Positions 29,294 through 38,009 are shown, counted from the first letter of the stretch. The stretch is DNA of 43,766 nt from Candidatus Methylobacter favarea (GCF_902806695.1 NZ_CADCXN010000059.1:1-43766); one strand, 5' to 3'. Numbers and translations: made by a program. Notes: generated by a model not told the origin, from the letters alone.

Positions 29294-29316
29294 TTCTATT
29301 ATTCCGGCGGCTTTGC

Positions 29317-29344
29317 AAAGCCCATCTCATGATGGGCTTTTTTC
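29317..29344 (+). terminator. Rho-independent terminator of ilvIHC
   Basis: Perfect 10-bp stem AAAGCCCATC / GATGGGCTTT with a TCAT loop, followed by TTTTC, 24 bases after the ilvC stop. The A-run on the other arm could let it work on both strands. Confidence 0.9.
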
Positions 29345-29509
29345 TTATGAGATGTAAAAGCGGTCTCAGCCAAAAGCGGCCAGCCATTCCTTAAATGCCG
29401 CAGTGAATTCAAATCCACTTACTCTGTCCATTAAGCATGGATAGTGCATAAAAAAGCCTAATACATCACTTTTACAAACTGACACCGTTTAATCGTTCAT
29501 GAGAAACAA

Positions 29510-30820
29510 ATGACTGCTCGACATATTGGTTTTATAAGTTTGGGTTGCCCGAAAGCGCTGGTTGACAGCGAACGGATTCTAACCAAACTTCGCTCCGAAG
29601 GTTATACCATTTCGCCTACTTATCAGGACGCGGACCTGGTAGTGGTTAATACCTGTGGATTTATTGATGCGGCAGTTGAGGAATCGCTGGACAGCATTGG
29701 CGAAGCGCTGTCTCAAAACGGCAAAGTAATCGTTACCGGCTGTTTAGGCGCCAGGGAAAATGAAATCCGCGCTCGCCATCCCCAGGTATTAAAAGTAACG
29801 GGGGCGCATGCATTAGATGAAGTTGTGGCATCGGTGCATGAACATTTGCCGCCGCCGCATGATCCTTTCACCAGTCTGGTGCCGCCGCAGGGAATAAAGC
29901 TGACGCCCCGGCATTATGCCTATCTAAAGATTTCTGAAGGCTGTAATCATCGCTGCACGTTCTGTATTATTCCGTCAATGCGGGGCGACCTGGTCAGCAG
30001 GCCGATTGATGAGGTCATGCTGGAAGCTGAACGTCTGGCAAATGCCGGAGTAAAGGAGCTGTTAATAGTTTCTCAGGATACCAGTGCCTATGGCCTGGAT
30101 TTAAAGTATCAAAGCCGGGATTGGCAAGGCCGTTCCGTTAAAACTCGCTTTTACGATTTAGCAGAGGCACTGGGTGATCTGGGTATCTGGGTAAGAATGC
30201 ATTACGTCTATCCTTATCCGCATGTGGATGACGTTATTCTATTAATGGCCGAAGGAAAAATTCTGCCTTATCTGGATATTCCCTTCCAGCATGCAAATAG
30301 CCGCATCCTTAAGTTAATGAAACGGCCCGCAGCCAGTCAAAATAATCTGGAACGCATAAAGGCATGGCGCGCGATCTGTCCTGATATAACTTTGCGCAGT
30401 ACGTTTATTGTCGGCTTTCCCGGAGAAACCGAGCAGGAATTTGAAGAATTACTGCAATTTATGAGCGCAGCGCAGCTGGACAGGGTCGGCTGTTTTGCTT
30501 ATTCGCCGGTAAAAGGCGCGGTTGCCAATGATTTACCGGATGGGGTACCTGAAGAAATCAAACAGGAGCGTCTGGCTCGTTTTATGTCGCATCAGGCTGA
30601 AATCAGCGCGGAGCGTTTACAAAACCGGGTGGGACGCATTGAAACAGTGCTGATCGATGAAGTTGTGGAAGAAGGGGCTGTGGCAAGAAGTAAAGCCGAT
30701 GCGCCGGAAATCGATGGACAAGTGTTTATTGATGGCGCGATACATCTGAAAGTCGGCCAATTCGTTGATGTCGAGCTTGAAGAAGCAGATGAATATGATT
30801 TGTGGGGACACTTGATTTAA
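29510..30820 (+). CDS. rimO: Ribosomal protein uS12 methylthiotransferase
   Basis: A 436-residue radical-SAM methylthiotransferase that modifies Asp88/89 of ribosomal protein S12. The N-terminal MTTase domain has its three cluster cysteines at C13 ([14 protein letters not shown]), C49 ([12 protein letters not shown]) and C78 (VTGCLGARE). The radical-SAM triad is [19 protein letters not shown] (C145, C149, C152). [25 protein letters not shown] and [20 protein letters not shown] are strong RimO signatures, and a C-terminal TRAM domain ([21 protein letters not shown]) follows. Length fits the family. It stands alone between the ilv terminator and the minus-strand protease-inhibitor relic. Confidence 0.97.
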   Translation: MTARHIGFISLGCPKALVDSERILTKLRSEGYTISPTYQDADLVVVNTCGFIDAAVEESLDSIGEALSQNGKVIVTGCLGARENEIRARHPQVLKVTGAHALDEVVASVHEHLPPPHDPFTSLVPPQGIKLTPRHYAYLKISEGCNHRCTFCIIPSMRGDLVSRPIDEVMLEAERLANAGVKELLIVSQDTSAYGLDLKYQSRDWQGRSVKTRFYDLAEALGDLGIWVRMHYVYPYPHVDDVILLMAEGKILPYLDIPFQHANSRILKLMKRPAASQNNLERIKAWRAICPDITLRSTFIVGFPGETEQEFEELLQFMSAAQLDRVGCFAYSPVKGAVANDLPDGVPEEIKQERLARFMSHQAEISAERLQNRVGRIETVLIDEVVEEGAVARSKADAPEIDGQVFIDGAIHLKVGQFVDVELEEADEYDLWGHLI

Positions 30821-30857
30821 CTCCTAAGAGGTAAATGCTGTTTCTGTTCAAGTTTGC

Positions 30858-31168
30858 TCATAACTTGAGGCGCTCAGCCTGGTTTGCAGATTTCATTAAA
30901 AAGTCCACTAAAAGCTTTATACCGGGGGCATAGCCGTTTCTCCGACTGTGACGCTATGCCGTTTACCGTCTTGCTCAACAGAGATTTGATAGGTAAAGCG
31001 GTCCGGCTGGGGAGGAGAGGTTATCGGGGAGGGCAAATTGAAAAAGTCCGCCCCTTCCATGATTCGTCGAAGCTGGATTGCTTCATTGGGAAGCATGGCT
31101 GAGACATCCACCGTTTTGATCATGGGGGTAGCGTTAAAGCCGCCGCTTCGTGGTAGGGTAATGTACAT
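30858..31168 (-). pseudogene. Emfourin-type M4 protease inhibitor, frameshifted near its end
   Basis: From the ATG at 31168 the frame reads YITLPRSGGFNATPMIKTVDV, NEAIQLRRIMEGADFFNLP, RFTYQISVEQDGKRHSVTVG and ETAMPPV, then stops at 30917 (83 residues). This is the emfourin (protealysin inhibitor) pattern of 'I.v.rSGGf...LrrLve.a.Ff.lp...D.f.Y.i.v...g....v'. A shift of one base at a run of five G (30924-30928, C's on the coding strand) restores PGIKLLVDFLMKSA to a stop at 30858, the expected C-terminus. GGAGG lies 8 bases before 31168, supporting that start. The same frame extends upstream to 31300 through a signal-peptide-like stretch (KRIFFYVFGACLVCSGASAC), so a secreted form cannot be excluded. 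Protease partner is only a stump. Confidence 0.65.
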
Positions 31169-31299
31169 TGATTTTTCCTCCGTTTTTGCAACTCCCGATT
31201 GTGATGCACAAGCGCTAGCGCCTGAGCATACCAGGCAGGCTCCGAAAACATAGAAGAAAATCCGTTTCCCCCATATATTATGCGTACTGGTAATGCTCA

Positions 31300-31608
31300 C
31301 GGCTAAGCCGTCTTCTGACTGCACCAGAGTACCGGGAAGATTTCTCCTTGAGCTGCATCATAAACTGTGCGGCTTTTCTGACCCGAAGAAACGGCAAACG
31401 AGACATTTCCCATAACTTCCCCCTCGCCGCGGAATTGCGTGGACGATCTTAAGGTTTGCAAGACATAAGTGCGCATCTTGTCGTCCCCATGCATAATAAT
31501 ATGATTCATCATATAAGGCGGAATAATACAACAAATCGAGCAAACCTCAGAGTTACCCTCAAGCTGATTTTTCGCTCTTATTGATTTTTTTGTGGTGTTT
31601 TCATGCAA
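31300..31608 (-). pseudogene. Stump of an M4 metalloprotease (protealysin-like propeptide)
   Basis: Residues SICCIIPPYMMNHIIMHG, then RTYVLQTLRSSTQFRGEG and SSGQKSRTVYDAAQGE match the conserved propeptide of protealysin-like M4 proteases ('CSIFCIIPPHMLRHIA...LxxxxxFRGxRE...RTVYDA'). The frame ends early, but a shift of one base near 31365 restores NLPGTLVQSEDG, the family's propeptide-to-mature junction. After that the whole catalytic domain (HExxH and onwards, ~280 residues) is missing and the sequence passes directly into the inhibitor gene. The start is uncertain: the frame opens with a TTG at 31608, with an AGGAG just before it; an ATG at 31604 is in another frame. Confidence 0.75.
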
Positions 31609-31803
31609 CTCCTTAACAATTTATTGGAAATGCCGGGTATCCTGTGGCTCAATTAAAACTTTATTGATCCTGAACAAGGATATTGTCAATCCGTAATTCT
31701 CTACTTAACCATATAGATGGGGATCCAACTGGTGTGCCACTTGCCGTAAAGCTTGGGCATTTTTCATGGCCTGTGAAATTGCATAAATTGCGCAGCTCAA
31801 TCA

Positions 31804-31820
31804 TATGTAATATTATAACA
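31804..31820. promoter_or_regulatory. Putative Zur operator upstream of zur
   Basis: ATGTAATATTATAACAT is a 17-base palindrome with one mismatched pair, close to the known gammaproteobacterial Zur box (core TGTTATAnTATAACA). It ends 25 bases before the zur start, where a promoter is expected, suggesting autoregulation. Confidence 0.55.
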
Positions 31821-31845
31821 TTCTCTTCAGACCCTTATATTCACC

Positions 31846-32346
31846 ATGACTTCCTCCCTCACCCCTTCCCCATTTTCAGAGCACGACCATAAAAAATGTG
31901 TCAGGGAGGCGCTTGATACGGCCGAACACATCTGTGTAATTCGTGGAGTGCAATTGACGCCAATTCGTCATAAAGTATTGGAGTTAATCTGGGAAAGTCA
32001 CAAAGCTATTAAAGCCTATGATCTGCTGGATCGCATAAAACCCCTTATGGATGCTGCGAAACCGGCGACTATTTACCGAGCCCTGGATTTTTTGATTGAA
32101 CAGGGCCTGATTCATCGGGTGGAAAGTCTTAATGCCTTTGTCGGCTGCAGGTGTTCGGCTCATCAGCATGAACAGTTATTGCTGATTTGTAATCGCTGCC
32201 ATGACGTTGAAGAAAGGCCTGCAACTAAAGTCATGAGGGCTCTGGCGCAGGAAATCGAACAGGCAGGCTTCATCGTCCATCGTAAAGCCATCGAGATCCA
32301 TGGTATTTGCGCAAAATGCGAGGCCCAAGCCGGTAATCCAAACTAA
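31846..32346 (+). CDS. zur: Zinc uptake regulator Zur (Fur family)
   Basis: A 166-residue Fur-family repressor. The winged-helix part reads LTPIRHKVLELIWESHKAIKAYDLL and AKPATIYRALDFLIEQGLIHRVESLNAFVGC, the Fur-type recognition helix (TIYRALDFL rather than the TVYRVL of iron Fur). Structural zinc cysteines lie in LICNRCHDVEE and GICAKCEAQ; the CSAHQHEQ segment offers metal-site histidines and a cysteine. 'PATIYRALDFLxxxGxIHRxxSLNAFxGC' is typical of Zur. It would repress zinc import genes when Zn2+ is plentiful. It precedes a ZnuD-like receptor, and both genes have palindromes resembling Zur boxes upstream. znuABC genes are not in the window. Confidence 0.9.
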   Translation: MTSSLTPSPFSEHDHKKCVREALDTAEHICVIRGVQLTPIRHKVLELIWESHKAIKAYDLLDRIKPLMDAAKPATIYRALDFLIEQGLIHRVESLNAFVGCRCSAHQHEQLLLICNRCHDVEERPATKVMRALAQEIEQAGFIVHRKAIEIHGICAKCEAQAGNPN

Positions 32347-32455
32347 TATATCGATAATCAATGGGCCCATGCCCATGATATTCAAATACTTGTAATTTTT
32401 TAATTATAAAATGAAATCAAGATTAGTCCGGAAGGAAAAAATTGTTGTTATATGT

Positions 32456-32469
32456 TATGTTATAACATA
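32456..32469. promoter_or_regulatory. Putative Zur operator upstream of TonB receptor
   Basis: TATGTTATAACATA is a perfect 14-base palindrome, sitting in a longer repetitive GTTATATGTTATG context, 130 bases before the receptor start. It matches the two half-sites of the Zur box better than the copy upstream of zur. Confidence 0.6.
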
Positions 32470-32598
32470 TCTTAAAGCTAAAATATTATTGAATTCAACT
32501 TCATGCCTGGCGACCTTAAAGACATAGTGGTAAAGCTGCCCCCTTTTACAAATTGAACTGTTAATGCTTACCTCTCTAATCAATAAGTTAAGTACATT

Positions 32599-34641
32599 AT
32601 GAATAAAAGGCTTGTCTTTATTCTTCTACTAATCCGCACGATCAGCTCTGTGGCCTATGCAGCAGACAATAAAGTTCCGGAGTTGGAGGAAGTCGTTGTC
32701 ACCAGTACTGAGCTTAATCAATCCAAGTCAGAGTCAGCTCATCCGATGACTGTATTGACTGGGGATGAGTTGCAGATGAAAACCGGCCACAGCATCGGCG
32801 AAACCTTGAAAAACGAACTGGGCATCACCAGCCAGTCATTCGGCCCCGGCGTCGGAACTCCGGTAATCCGCGGACAAGCTGGTCCAAGGGTGCGGGTGCT
32901 GAATAACGGCATAGGCAGCAATGACGCTTCGACAATCAGCCCGGATCACGCTACCAGTATCGAACCGCTGCTGGCAGAACGCATTGAAGTGCTGCACGGC
33001 CCTGCAACCTTGCTCTACGCCAGCGGCGCGATGGGCGGCGTGGTCAATATCATCGACAATCGCATTCTTGGCACAGTGCCCGACAAACTGCTCGGCGGCG
33101 CTCTGGAACAACGCTTCGATTCCACCTCCGACGAAACCAGCACGACAATGAAACTGGAAGGCGGCCAGGGTAATATTGCTTATCACCTGGACGGCTTCTA
33201 CCGGCACCGTAACAATCTCGACATCGGCGGCAGCGGCATCGATACAGCCGCTGTCTCAATCACCGATCCGACGCTGGACATCGTCGACAATCCCAGCGGC
33301 TTTCTGAACAACACCGGCGCCGAGGCAATCAACGGCTCGGCCGGCGCTTCCTGGATCGGCCAGCGCGGTTTCGCCGGCGCTTCTATTAACCACCTGGAAA
33401 ACAATTACGGTATCGCTCCCGACGGCACCGGCGAGGAAAGGGTGCGCATCGCCCTTAGGCAGGATAAATACGATTTTAAAAGCGAGTTAAACAAGCCGTT
33501 TCGCTTTACCAAAAGCCTGCGCACCCGCCTCGGCTACACCGATTACCAGCACACTGAAATCGCCAACGGCGAACCCGGCGCCTTTTTTACCAATCGGTCC
33601 TATGAAGGCCGTCTTGAACTGACTCATCAGGATATCGGACCGCTACGCGGCATGGTCGGCTTTCAGGCGATTGCCAGCGACTTTAACGCCATCGAGAAAC
33701 TGACTCGCGACGCCATTGTGCCCCATTCACAAATCAACAGCTACGGCGTGTTTGCGGTGGAATCATTCGAACTCGGCGTGGTGACCTACCAATTCGGGAT
33801 ACGGGTAGAGCATTCCGATATCAAACCGGAAGGCATGAACAACCTCAGCTACACGCCGGTTAGCGCCTCGGCTTCGGCACTGTGGAAACTCGACAACCGC
33901 AACAGCCTGAATCTGGCAGTTACCCGCTCTTCGCGAGCCCCGCAGGTACAGGAACTGCTGGTCAACGGTTTCCATGACGCCACCCGCAGCTTTGAGCGCG
34001 GCAGTATAGATTTGAAAGAAGAAACGGCCTATAACCTGGATCTGGGCTATCGTTTCAAATCCGACTGGCTGCGCGCCGAGTTTGATTTGTTCCACAACTG
34101 GGCTAGCGATTATATTTCCCAGCAGCGCAGCGGTGAATTTGTCGACGAAGACGGCAACCCATGCATAGCCGACTGCGTGCCGGTATTGATCAGCAATCAA
34201 CGCAATGCGATATTCAAAGGCTTCGAAGCCAAACTGACTTTCCCGGTGATGGAAAACCATTACGGATTGCTGGATTTAACCCTGTTCAGCGACTATACCC
34301 GGGGCGAATTTAAAGACGGCAGAGATGTGCCGCGGATGCCGCCGCTGCGTTACGGCCTGCAACTGGATTATGCCAGGGATGATTTCTCCAGTTATCTGCG
34401 TTTTACCCGCGCCGACGCACAAGCGCATGCCGGCGACTTTGAAACCTCGACTGCAGGCTACTTTCTACTGAATGCCGGTGTCCAATACCAGCTCAAGGCC
34501 TATCAGAAATCCAGGCTGATGCTGTTTGCCAAAGGCAGCAATCTGCTTGACCAAAACATCCGCAACTCGACCTCTTATTTACGCAATTTTGCTCCCGAAC
34601 CAGGGCGCGGGGCAGAAATAGGTATTCGAATCAGTTACTAA
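32599..34641 (+). CDS. TonB-dependent receptor, ZnuD-like
   Basis: A 680-residue outer-membrane receptor. Signal peptide: KRLVFILLLIRTISSVAYAA (residues 3-22). TonB-box-like ELEEVVVTSTEL follows, then the plug domain with IGETLKNELGITSQSFGPG, GTPVIRGQAGPRVRVLNNGIG, SPDHATSIEPLLAERIEVLHGPATLLY and GGVVNIIDNRI, and about 500 residues of barrel ending in GRGAEIGIRISY with a terminal aromatic. A short loop CIADC (in DGNPCIADCVPV) recalls the ZnuD family's cysteine loop. The plug pattern 'SFGPGVGTPVIRGQxGPRVxVLxxGIGxxDAS..SPDHA' is typical of ZnuD-type receptors for zinc. Position beside zur and the upstream palindrome support zinc uptake under low zinc. Substrate is inference; heme has also been reported for ZnuD. 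Confidence 0.88.
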   Translation: MNKRLVFILLLIRTISSVAYAADNKVPELEEVVVTSTELNQSKSESAHPMTVLTGDELQMKTGHSIGETLKNELGITSQSFGPGVGTPVIRGQAGPRVRVLNNGIGSNDASTISPDHATSIEPLLAERIEVLHGPATLLYASGAMGGVVNIIDNRILGTVPDKLLGGALEQRFDSTSDETSTTMKLEGGQGNIAYHLDGFYRHRNNLDIGGSGIDTAAVSITDPTLDIVDNPSGFLNNTGAEAINGSAGASWIGQRGFAGASINHLENNYGIAPDGTGEERVRIALRQDKYDFKSELNKPFRFTKSLRTRLGYTDYQHTEIANGEPGAFFTNRSYEGRLELTHQDIGPLRGMVGFQAIASDFNAIEKLTRDAIVPHSQINSYGVFAVESFELGVVTYQFGIRVEHSDIKPEGMNNLSYTPVSASASALWKLDNRNSLNLAVTRSSRAPQVQELLVNGFHDATRSFERGSIDLKEETAYNLDLGYRFKSDWLRAEFDLFHNWASDYISQQRSGEFVDEDGNPCIADCVPVLISNQRNAIFKGFEAKLTFPVMENHYGLLDLTLFSDYTRGEFKDGRDVPRMPPLRYGLQLDYARDDFSSYLRFTRADAQAHAGDFETSTAGYFLLNAGVQYQLKAYQKSRLMLFAKGSNLLDQNIRNSTSYLRNFAPEPGRGAEIGIRISY

Positions 34642-34778
34642 AGTCTCATAAGAAAACTCTTCAAAAAAGCTGGAGCGTTTTTATATATTTGTATAAATGG
34701 AAATATACACTTGTGATATAAAATCGGATTTGCTGTAATTCATCCTACTTTTAATGTCAACCCGCATGAGGCTGATTT

Positions 34779-35255
34779 ATGGATAATGAATTACTGGAGC
34801 TTGCCAAAAAACTGGGTCGAATATTAAAAGCAAGGGGGGAAAAAATAGCCGCGGCCGAATCCTGTACGGGCGGAGGAATCGCTCAAATTATTACCGAAGT
34901 TCCGGGCAGTTCCGCCTGGTTTGACCGGGGATTTGTCACTTACAGTAATTCGGCAAAAGTGCAGATGCTGGGTGTCAGTCAGGAGACGCTGGAAAAATAC
35001 GGTGCAGTTAGCGCAGAGACTGCCGCTGAGATGGCAGCGGGAGCATTAGCTCATAGCGAAGCAGATATAGCAATTGCCGTGACAGGGATAGCGGGTCCTG
35101 AAGGTGGAACCCCGGAGAAACCGGTCGGAACAGTATTCATGGCTTGGGCATGGGAAAACGGAAATTATAAAGTAGAAAAAATGAAATTTTCCGGAAATCG
35201 CCATCAAATAAGAGAGCAAACCGTTAAAACAGCTATTGAACGGATAACTATATGA
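34779..35255 (+). CDS. pncC: CinA C-terminal domain protein / NMN amidohydrolase
   Basis: A 158-residue stand-alone CinA C-terminal domain, equivalent to PncC, which deamidates nicotinamide mononucleotide to nicotinic acid mononucleotide in NAD salvage. AAAESCTGGGIAQIITEVPGSSAWFDRGFVTYSNSAK carries the catalytic serine and tyrosine of the family (in blocks: AAESCTGGGIAQIITEVPG, FDRGFVTYSN), with VSAETAAEMAAGAL and IAVTGIAGPEGGTPEKPVGTVF following. Length matches PncC-type proteins, not the ~400-residue CinA. GAGG lies upstream of the ATG. In many gammaproteobacteria recA follows at once; here it does not. Confidence 0.93.
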   Translation: MDNELLELAKKLGRILKARGEKIAAAESCTGGGIAQIITEVPGSSAWFDRGFVTYSNSAKVQMLGVSQETLEKYGAVSAETAAEMAAGALAHSEADIAIAVTGIAGPEGGTPEKPVGTVFMAWAWENGNYKVEKMKFSGNRHQIREQTVKTAIERITI

Positions 35256-35904
35256 TGGAAATCATTTTGCTGCTTTTGAGTATTCTCTCTAACAATTGTC
35301 GTGGTCAACCAATATAAAACAAGATAGATACAGCTTTGCTTTAAGGTAAAGCATGAGGCTTTAAGGTAAAGCATGGGTTTTTATCGTCTGGGGAAAATGG
35401 GTCATCCCCGGCAACAGAAGGCAAGAGGCCTGTATTGCGGCGGGTGATGGGCAAAACGGTCGACTGGGCTATGTTGAATTATTCAGTTATGAAGCAGTTC
35501 AGCAGGTTTAAAATCGTTTCAACCCGGCAAAAGCGGGAATTGTGCTTTCTTAAAGTCAGTGTGACATTGGTGGCTGAAGGAATACTGTCAGGATTTTTAT
35601 AAATAATTTTATGACTCTTGCCTCCCGGATTGGTATGATTTAAAACTGAGCCAAAAATTGCACCTCGGATTTCTCCGCATAGCCATAATCGAACTGACAA
35701 CAGTTCCGGCATTTATTTAGCTATTATTTCAAAGGCTGGAGGGTGACTCAGGAGTCAGGGTGTTAGTATTATCATGGTTTTAAAGATTACCTATAACTAA
35801 AATACTGTAAAACATGCTACACCACACATAGGGTAGATATAACAACGCTAAGTTGCGTTTAATTTAGCGCTACCATTCCATCAAAAACACGATCAGGTTT
35901 GACT
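35256..35904. other. Unassigned region downstream of pncC
   Basis: About 650 bases. There is a coding-like run on the plus strand (KWVIPGNRRQEACIAAGDG then LGYVELFSYEAVQQV, ~35395-35510) and an open minus frame at 35479-35712, but neither shows a family feature. The last part holds a small palindromic pair CGCTAA / TTAGCG (35848-35873) before the methyltransferase gene. Confidence 0.4.
35338..35376. repeat. Tandem 20-bp repeat with internal hairpin
   Basis: GCTTTAAGGTAAAGCATGAG at 35338-35357 is repeated at once from 35358 (GCTTTAAGGTAAAGCATGGG). Each unit contains GCTTTA-AGG-TAAAGC, a short inverted repeat, so the pair can form two small hairpins. Confidence 0.85.
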
Positions 35905-36720
35905 ATGAAGAGTAATAGCAATAATCAACAAAATACCTTTGATCATAGTACTCACAAACAATTTGTAGAGTATTACGCCAAAGAAAGCTTAAGCGATTCA
36001 ACTATCAACCGGATGCAAGGAATTTTTAATTGTATCAATAGAAATCTTGAAAAGCGCAGAATTAATCAAAAACTGAGCATTGCAGATATCGGCTGCGGTG
36101 CCGGAGTAATGAGCATGATGTGGGCTAAACAAGGCCATGACGTCCACGGATTAGATGTAAATGAAGCGCTGTTAGCGATAGCAGGGCAGCGAGCACATGA
36201 AGCCGGTTTTGATATAGAATTCTGCCTGGGGTCGGCGACGAAATTACCTTGGGCAAACGAAACTATGGATGTCTGCATTGCGCCCGAACTTTTAGAGCAT
36301 GTGGATGAATGGAAAAATTGTCTTACAGAGTTTGCAAGAATCTTGAAACCGAATGGCGTACTTTTTATTAGCACATCTAACAAATTATGCCCTAAACAGC
36401 AGGAATTCAATTTGCCTTTTTATAGCTGGTACCCCGCAGTAGTGAAGCGTTATTGCGAAAATCTTGCCAGGACAACACGTCCGGATATTGCAGGGTATGC
36501 TAAATACCCTGCTGTTAATTGGTTTAGTTATTATCAACTTCGAAAAGAATTTTTAGACATGGGAATGGCCTCTTTCGATCGCTTCGATATCATCGACTAT
36601 AATAACAAGCCTTCTTATCAAAAAATTATAATAAAGTTTATAAGAAATAATCAGGTTTTACGGTGGCTCGGACATGTAGCGAGTCCCGGACTATCCATGT
36701 TAGCGATAAAGAAATCATAA
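35905..36720 (+). CDS. SAM-dependent methyltransferase (UbiG-like)
   Basis: A 271-residue class I methyltransferase. LSIADIGCGAGVMSMMWAKQG is the SAM-binding motif I, HGLDVNEALLAIA motif II, and then FCLGSATKLPWANETMDVCIAPELLEHVDEW and FARILKPNGVLFISTSNKL, the UbiG/COQ3-like arrangement. The ~90-residue C-terminal part (YAKYPAVNWFSYYQLRKEF, YDNNKPSYQKIII-like) probably shapes the acceptor site. A role in methylating a sugar or lipid precursor of the surface polysaccharide is inferred from its neighbours, not from the sequence. Start chosen at ATG 35905 (MKSNSNNQQ); a TTG two codons earlier is unlikely. Its stop overlaps the ligase start (TAATG), so the two are coupled. Confidence 0.88.
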   Translation: MKSNSNNQQNTFDHSTHKQFVEYYAKESLSDSTINRMQGIFNCINRNLEKRRINQKLSIADIGCGAGVMSMMWAKQGHDVHGLDVNEALLAIAGQRAHEAGFDIEFCLGSATKLPWANETMDVCIAPELLEHVDEWKNCLTEFARILKPNGVLFISTSNKLCPKQQEFNLPFYSWYPAVVKRYCENLARTTRPDIAGYAKYPAVNWFSYYQLRKEFLDMGMASFDRFDIIDYNNKPSYQKIIIKFIRNNQVLRWLGHVASPGLSMLAIKKS

Positions 36721-38009
36721 TGCGCGATATTTTGGTTACCCTTATTGTTCTAGTAGGTTGTATTTATACTCTTAAAAGACCTTATATCGGCATTTTGCTT
36801 TGGTCGTGGCTGAGCTACATGAATCCGCACCGCCTATGCTTCGGCTTTGCCTATAATGCGCCTTTCGCCCAGATTACTGCCATTGTGTTACTGGGTTCAA
36901 TGTTATTATCCGGTGAACCAAAAAAATTTCCCTTTAACCCAATTACTTTTTTCTGGATTATATTTGTTCTTTTTATGGGAATTACGACGTTTTTCGCTTA
37001 TTTTCCAGATATAGCGGCCTTACACTACAATCGAGTCATTAAAATTCAATTGGTTGTCTTTTTAACCCTCATGTTGATAAACGATATAGATAAACTGAAC
37101 AAATTAATCTGGATTATTGTTTTATCGATAGGTTACTACAGTGTGAAAGGAGGATTGTTCACCTTGTTATCAGGCGGGGCATTTCGTGTCTGGGGTCCAG
37201 CAGGTAGTTATATAGAAGAGAATAATAGTCTGGCAGTTGCTGTCTTAATGGTCATACCCCTCATGATTTATCTTTATCAAATTAATGATAAGAAGTGGAT
37301 AAAACGGGGTTTATTAGCTGCGATTATTTTTAGTTTATTTAATGTACTGGGAAGTCAATCGAGAGGTGCATTAATAGCAATTATTGCGGTAGGCGCTTTT
37401 TATTGGATTAAAAGCCAGAGCAAAATGGTCTCCGGTATTGTTATGGCGATATTGGCCATGAGTCTGTTGGCTTTTATGCCTGACTCCTGGTATCAAAGAA
37501 TGGATACTATTAATAATTATGAACAAGATAGCTCGGCGATGGGGCGCATTAACGCATGGATATATGCCTATAATGCAGCCAATGATAATTTGTTAGGCAT
37601 GGGATTTGAATCGTGGTCCAAAGAAACATTTGCGCTGTATGCACCAAACCCGAAGAATGTGCATGCTGCGCATAGTATTTACTTTTCTGTTCTAGGTGAT
37701 CATGGATGGATTGGTTTATTTCTGTATTTGCTAATTTACTTTATGACTTGGCGTAAGTTAACGAACATCATTAAAAAAACCTCAAAAAATGAGGAGTTAA
37801 AGCAAATTCATAATTTGGCAAAAATGTTACAAGTCGCATTTATCGCTTATTTTACCGGAGGGATATTTTTAAGTTTATCGTATTTTGATCTTCCTTGGCA
37901 TTTAATTAGTATAGTGATTATTATCTCCCCGCTGGCGGTGGCTAACCGGTCATTAACAACTGAGCGCATCGTAGAAAGAGTGAACCTCAAGCGCTGGGAT
38001 ACGCCATGA
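36720..38009 (+). CDS. O-glycosylation ligase, exosortase A system-associated
   Basis: A 429-residue membrane protein of the O-antigen ligase/Wzy superfamily with ten or more helices. The opening DILVTLIVLVGCIYTLKRPYIGILLWSWLSYMNPHR (in blocks: KRPYIGILLWSWLSYMNPHR) with GFAYNAPFAQ, then LHYNRVIKIQL, GGLFTLLSGGAFRVWGPAGS, NNSLAVAVLMVIPLM, FNVLGSQSRGALI and AAHSIYFSVLGDHGWIGLFLYL fit the family described as putative O-glycosylation ligase of exosortase-A (EpsH) systems. It probably transfers or polymerises glycan at the outer face of the inner membrane; exosortase itself is not in the window. An in-frame start at 36663 lies inside the methyltransferase and was rejected in favour of the coupled ATG at 36720. 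Confidence 0.9.
   Translation: MRDILVTLIVLVGCIYTLKRPYIGILLWSWLSYMNPHRLCFGFAYNAPFAQITAIVLLGSMLLSGEPKKFPFNPITFFWIIFVLFMGITTFFAYFPDIAALHYNRVIKIQLVVFLTLMLINDIDKLNKLIWIIVLSIGYYSVKGGLFTLLSGGAFRVWGPAGSYIEENNSLAVAVLMVIPLMIYLYQINDKKWIKRGLLAAIIFSLFNVLGSQSRGALIAIIAVGAFYWIKSQSKMVSGIVMAILAMSLLAFMPDSWYQRMDTINNYEQDSSAMGRINAWIYAYNAANDNLLGMGFESWSKETFALYAPNPKNVHAAHSIYFSVLGDHGWIGLFLYLLIYFMTWRKLTNIIKKTSKNEELKQIHNLAKMLQVAFIAYFTGGIFLSLSYFDLPWHLISIVIIISPLAVANRSLTTERIVERVNLKRWDTP

Noticed and set aside
32361-32376. ATGGGC / GCCCAT hairpin after zur as terminator
   Set aside because: Six-base stem with no T tract directly after it.
35479-35712. Minus-strand 77-residue frame downstream of pncC
   Set aside because: No recognisable motif and a competing coding-like plus-strand run just upstream; evidence too weak for a gene.
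36663-36719. Earlier start for the O-glycosylation ligase
   Set aside because: It lies inside the methyltransferase frame; the TAATG-coupled ATG at 36720 begins the hydrophobic family sequence.
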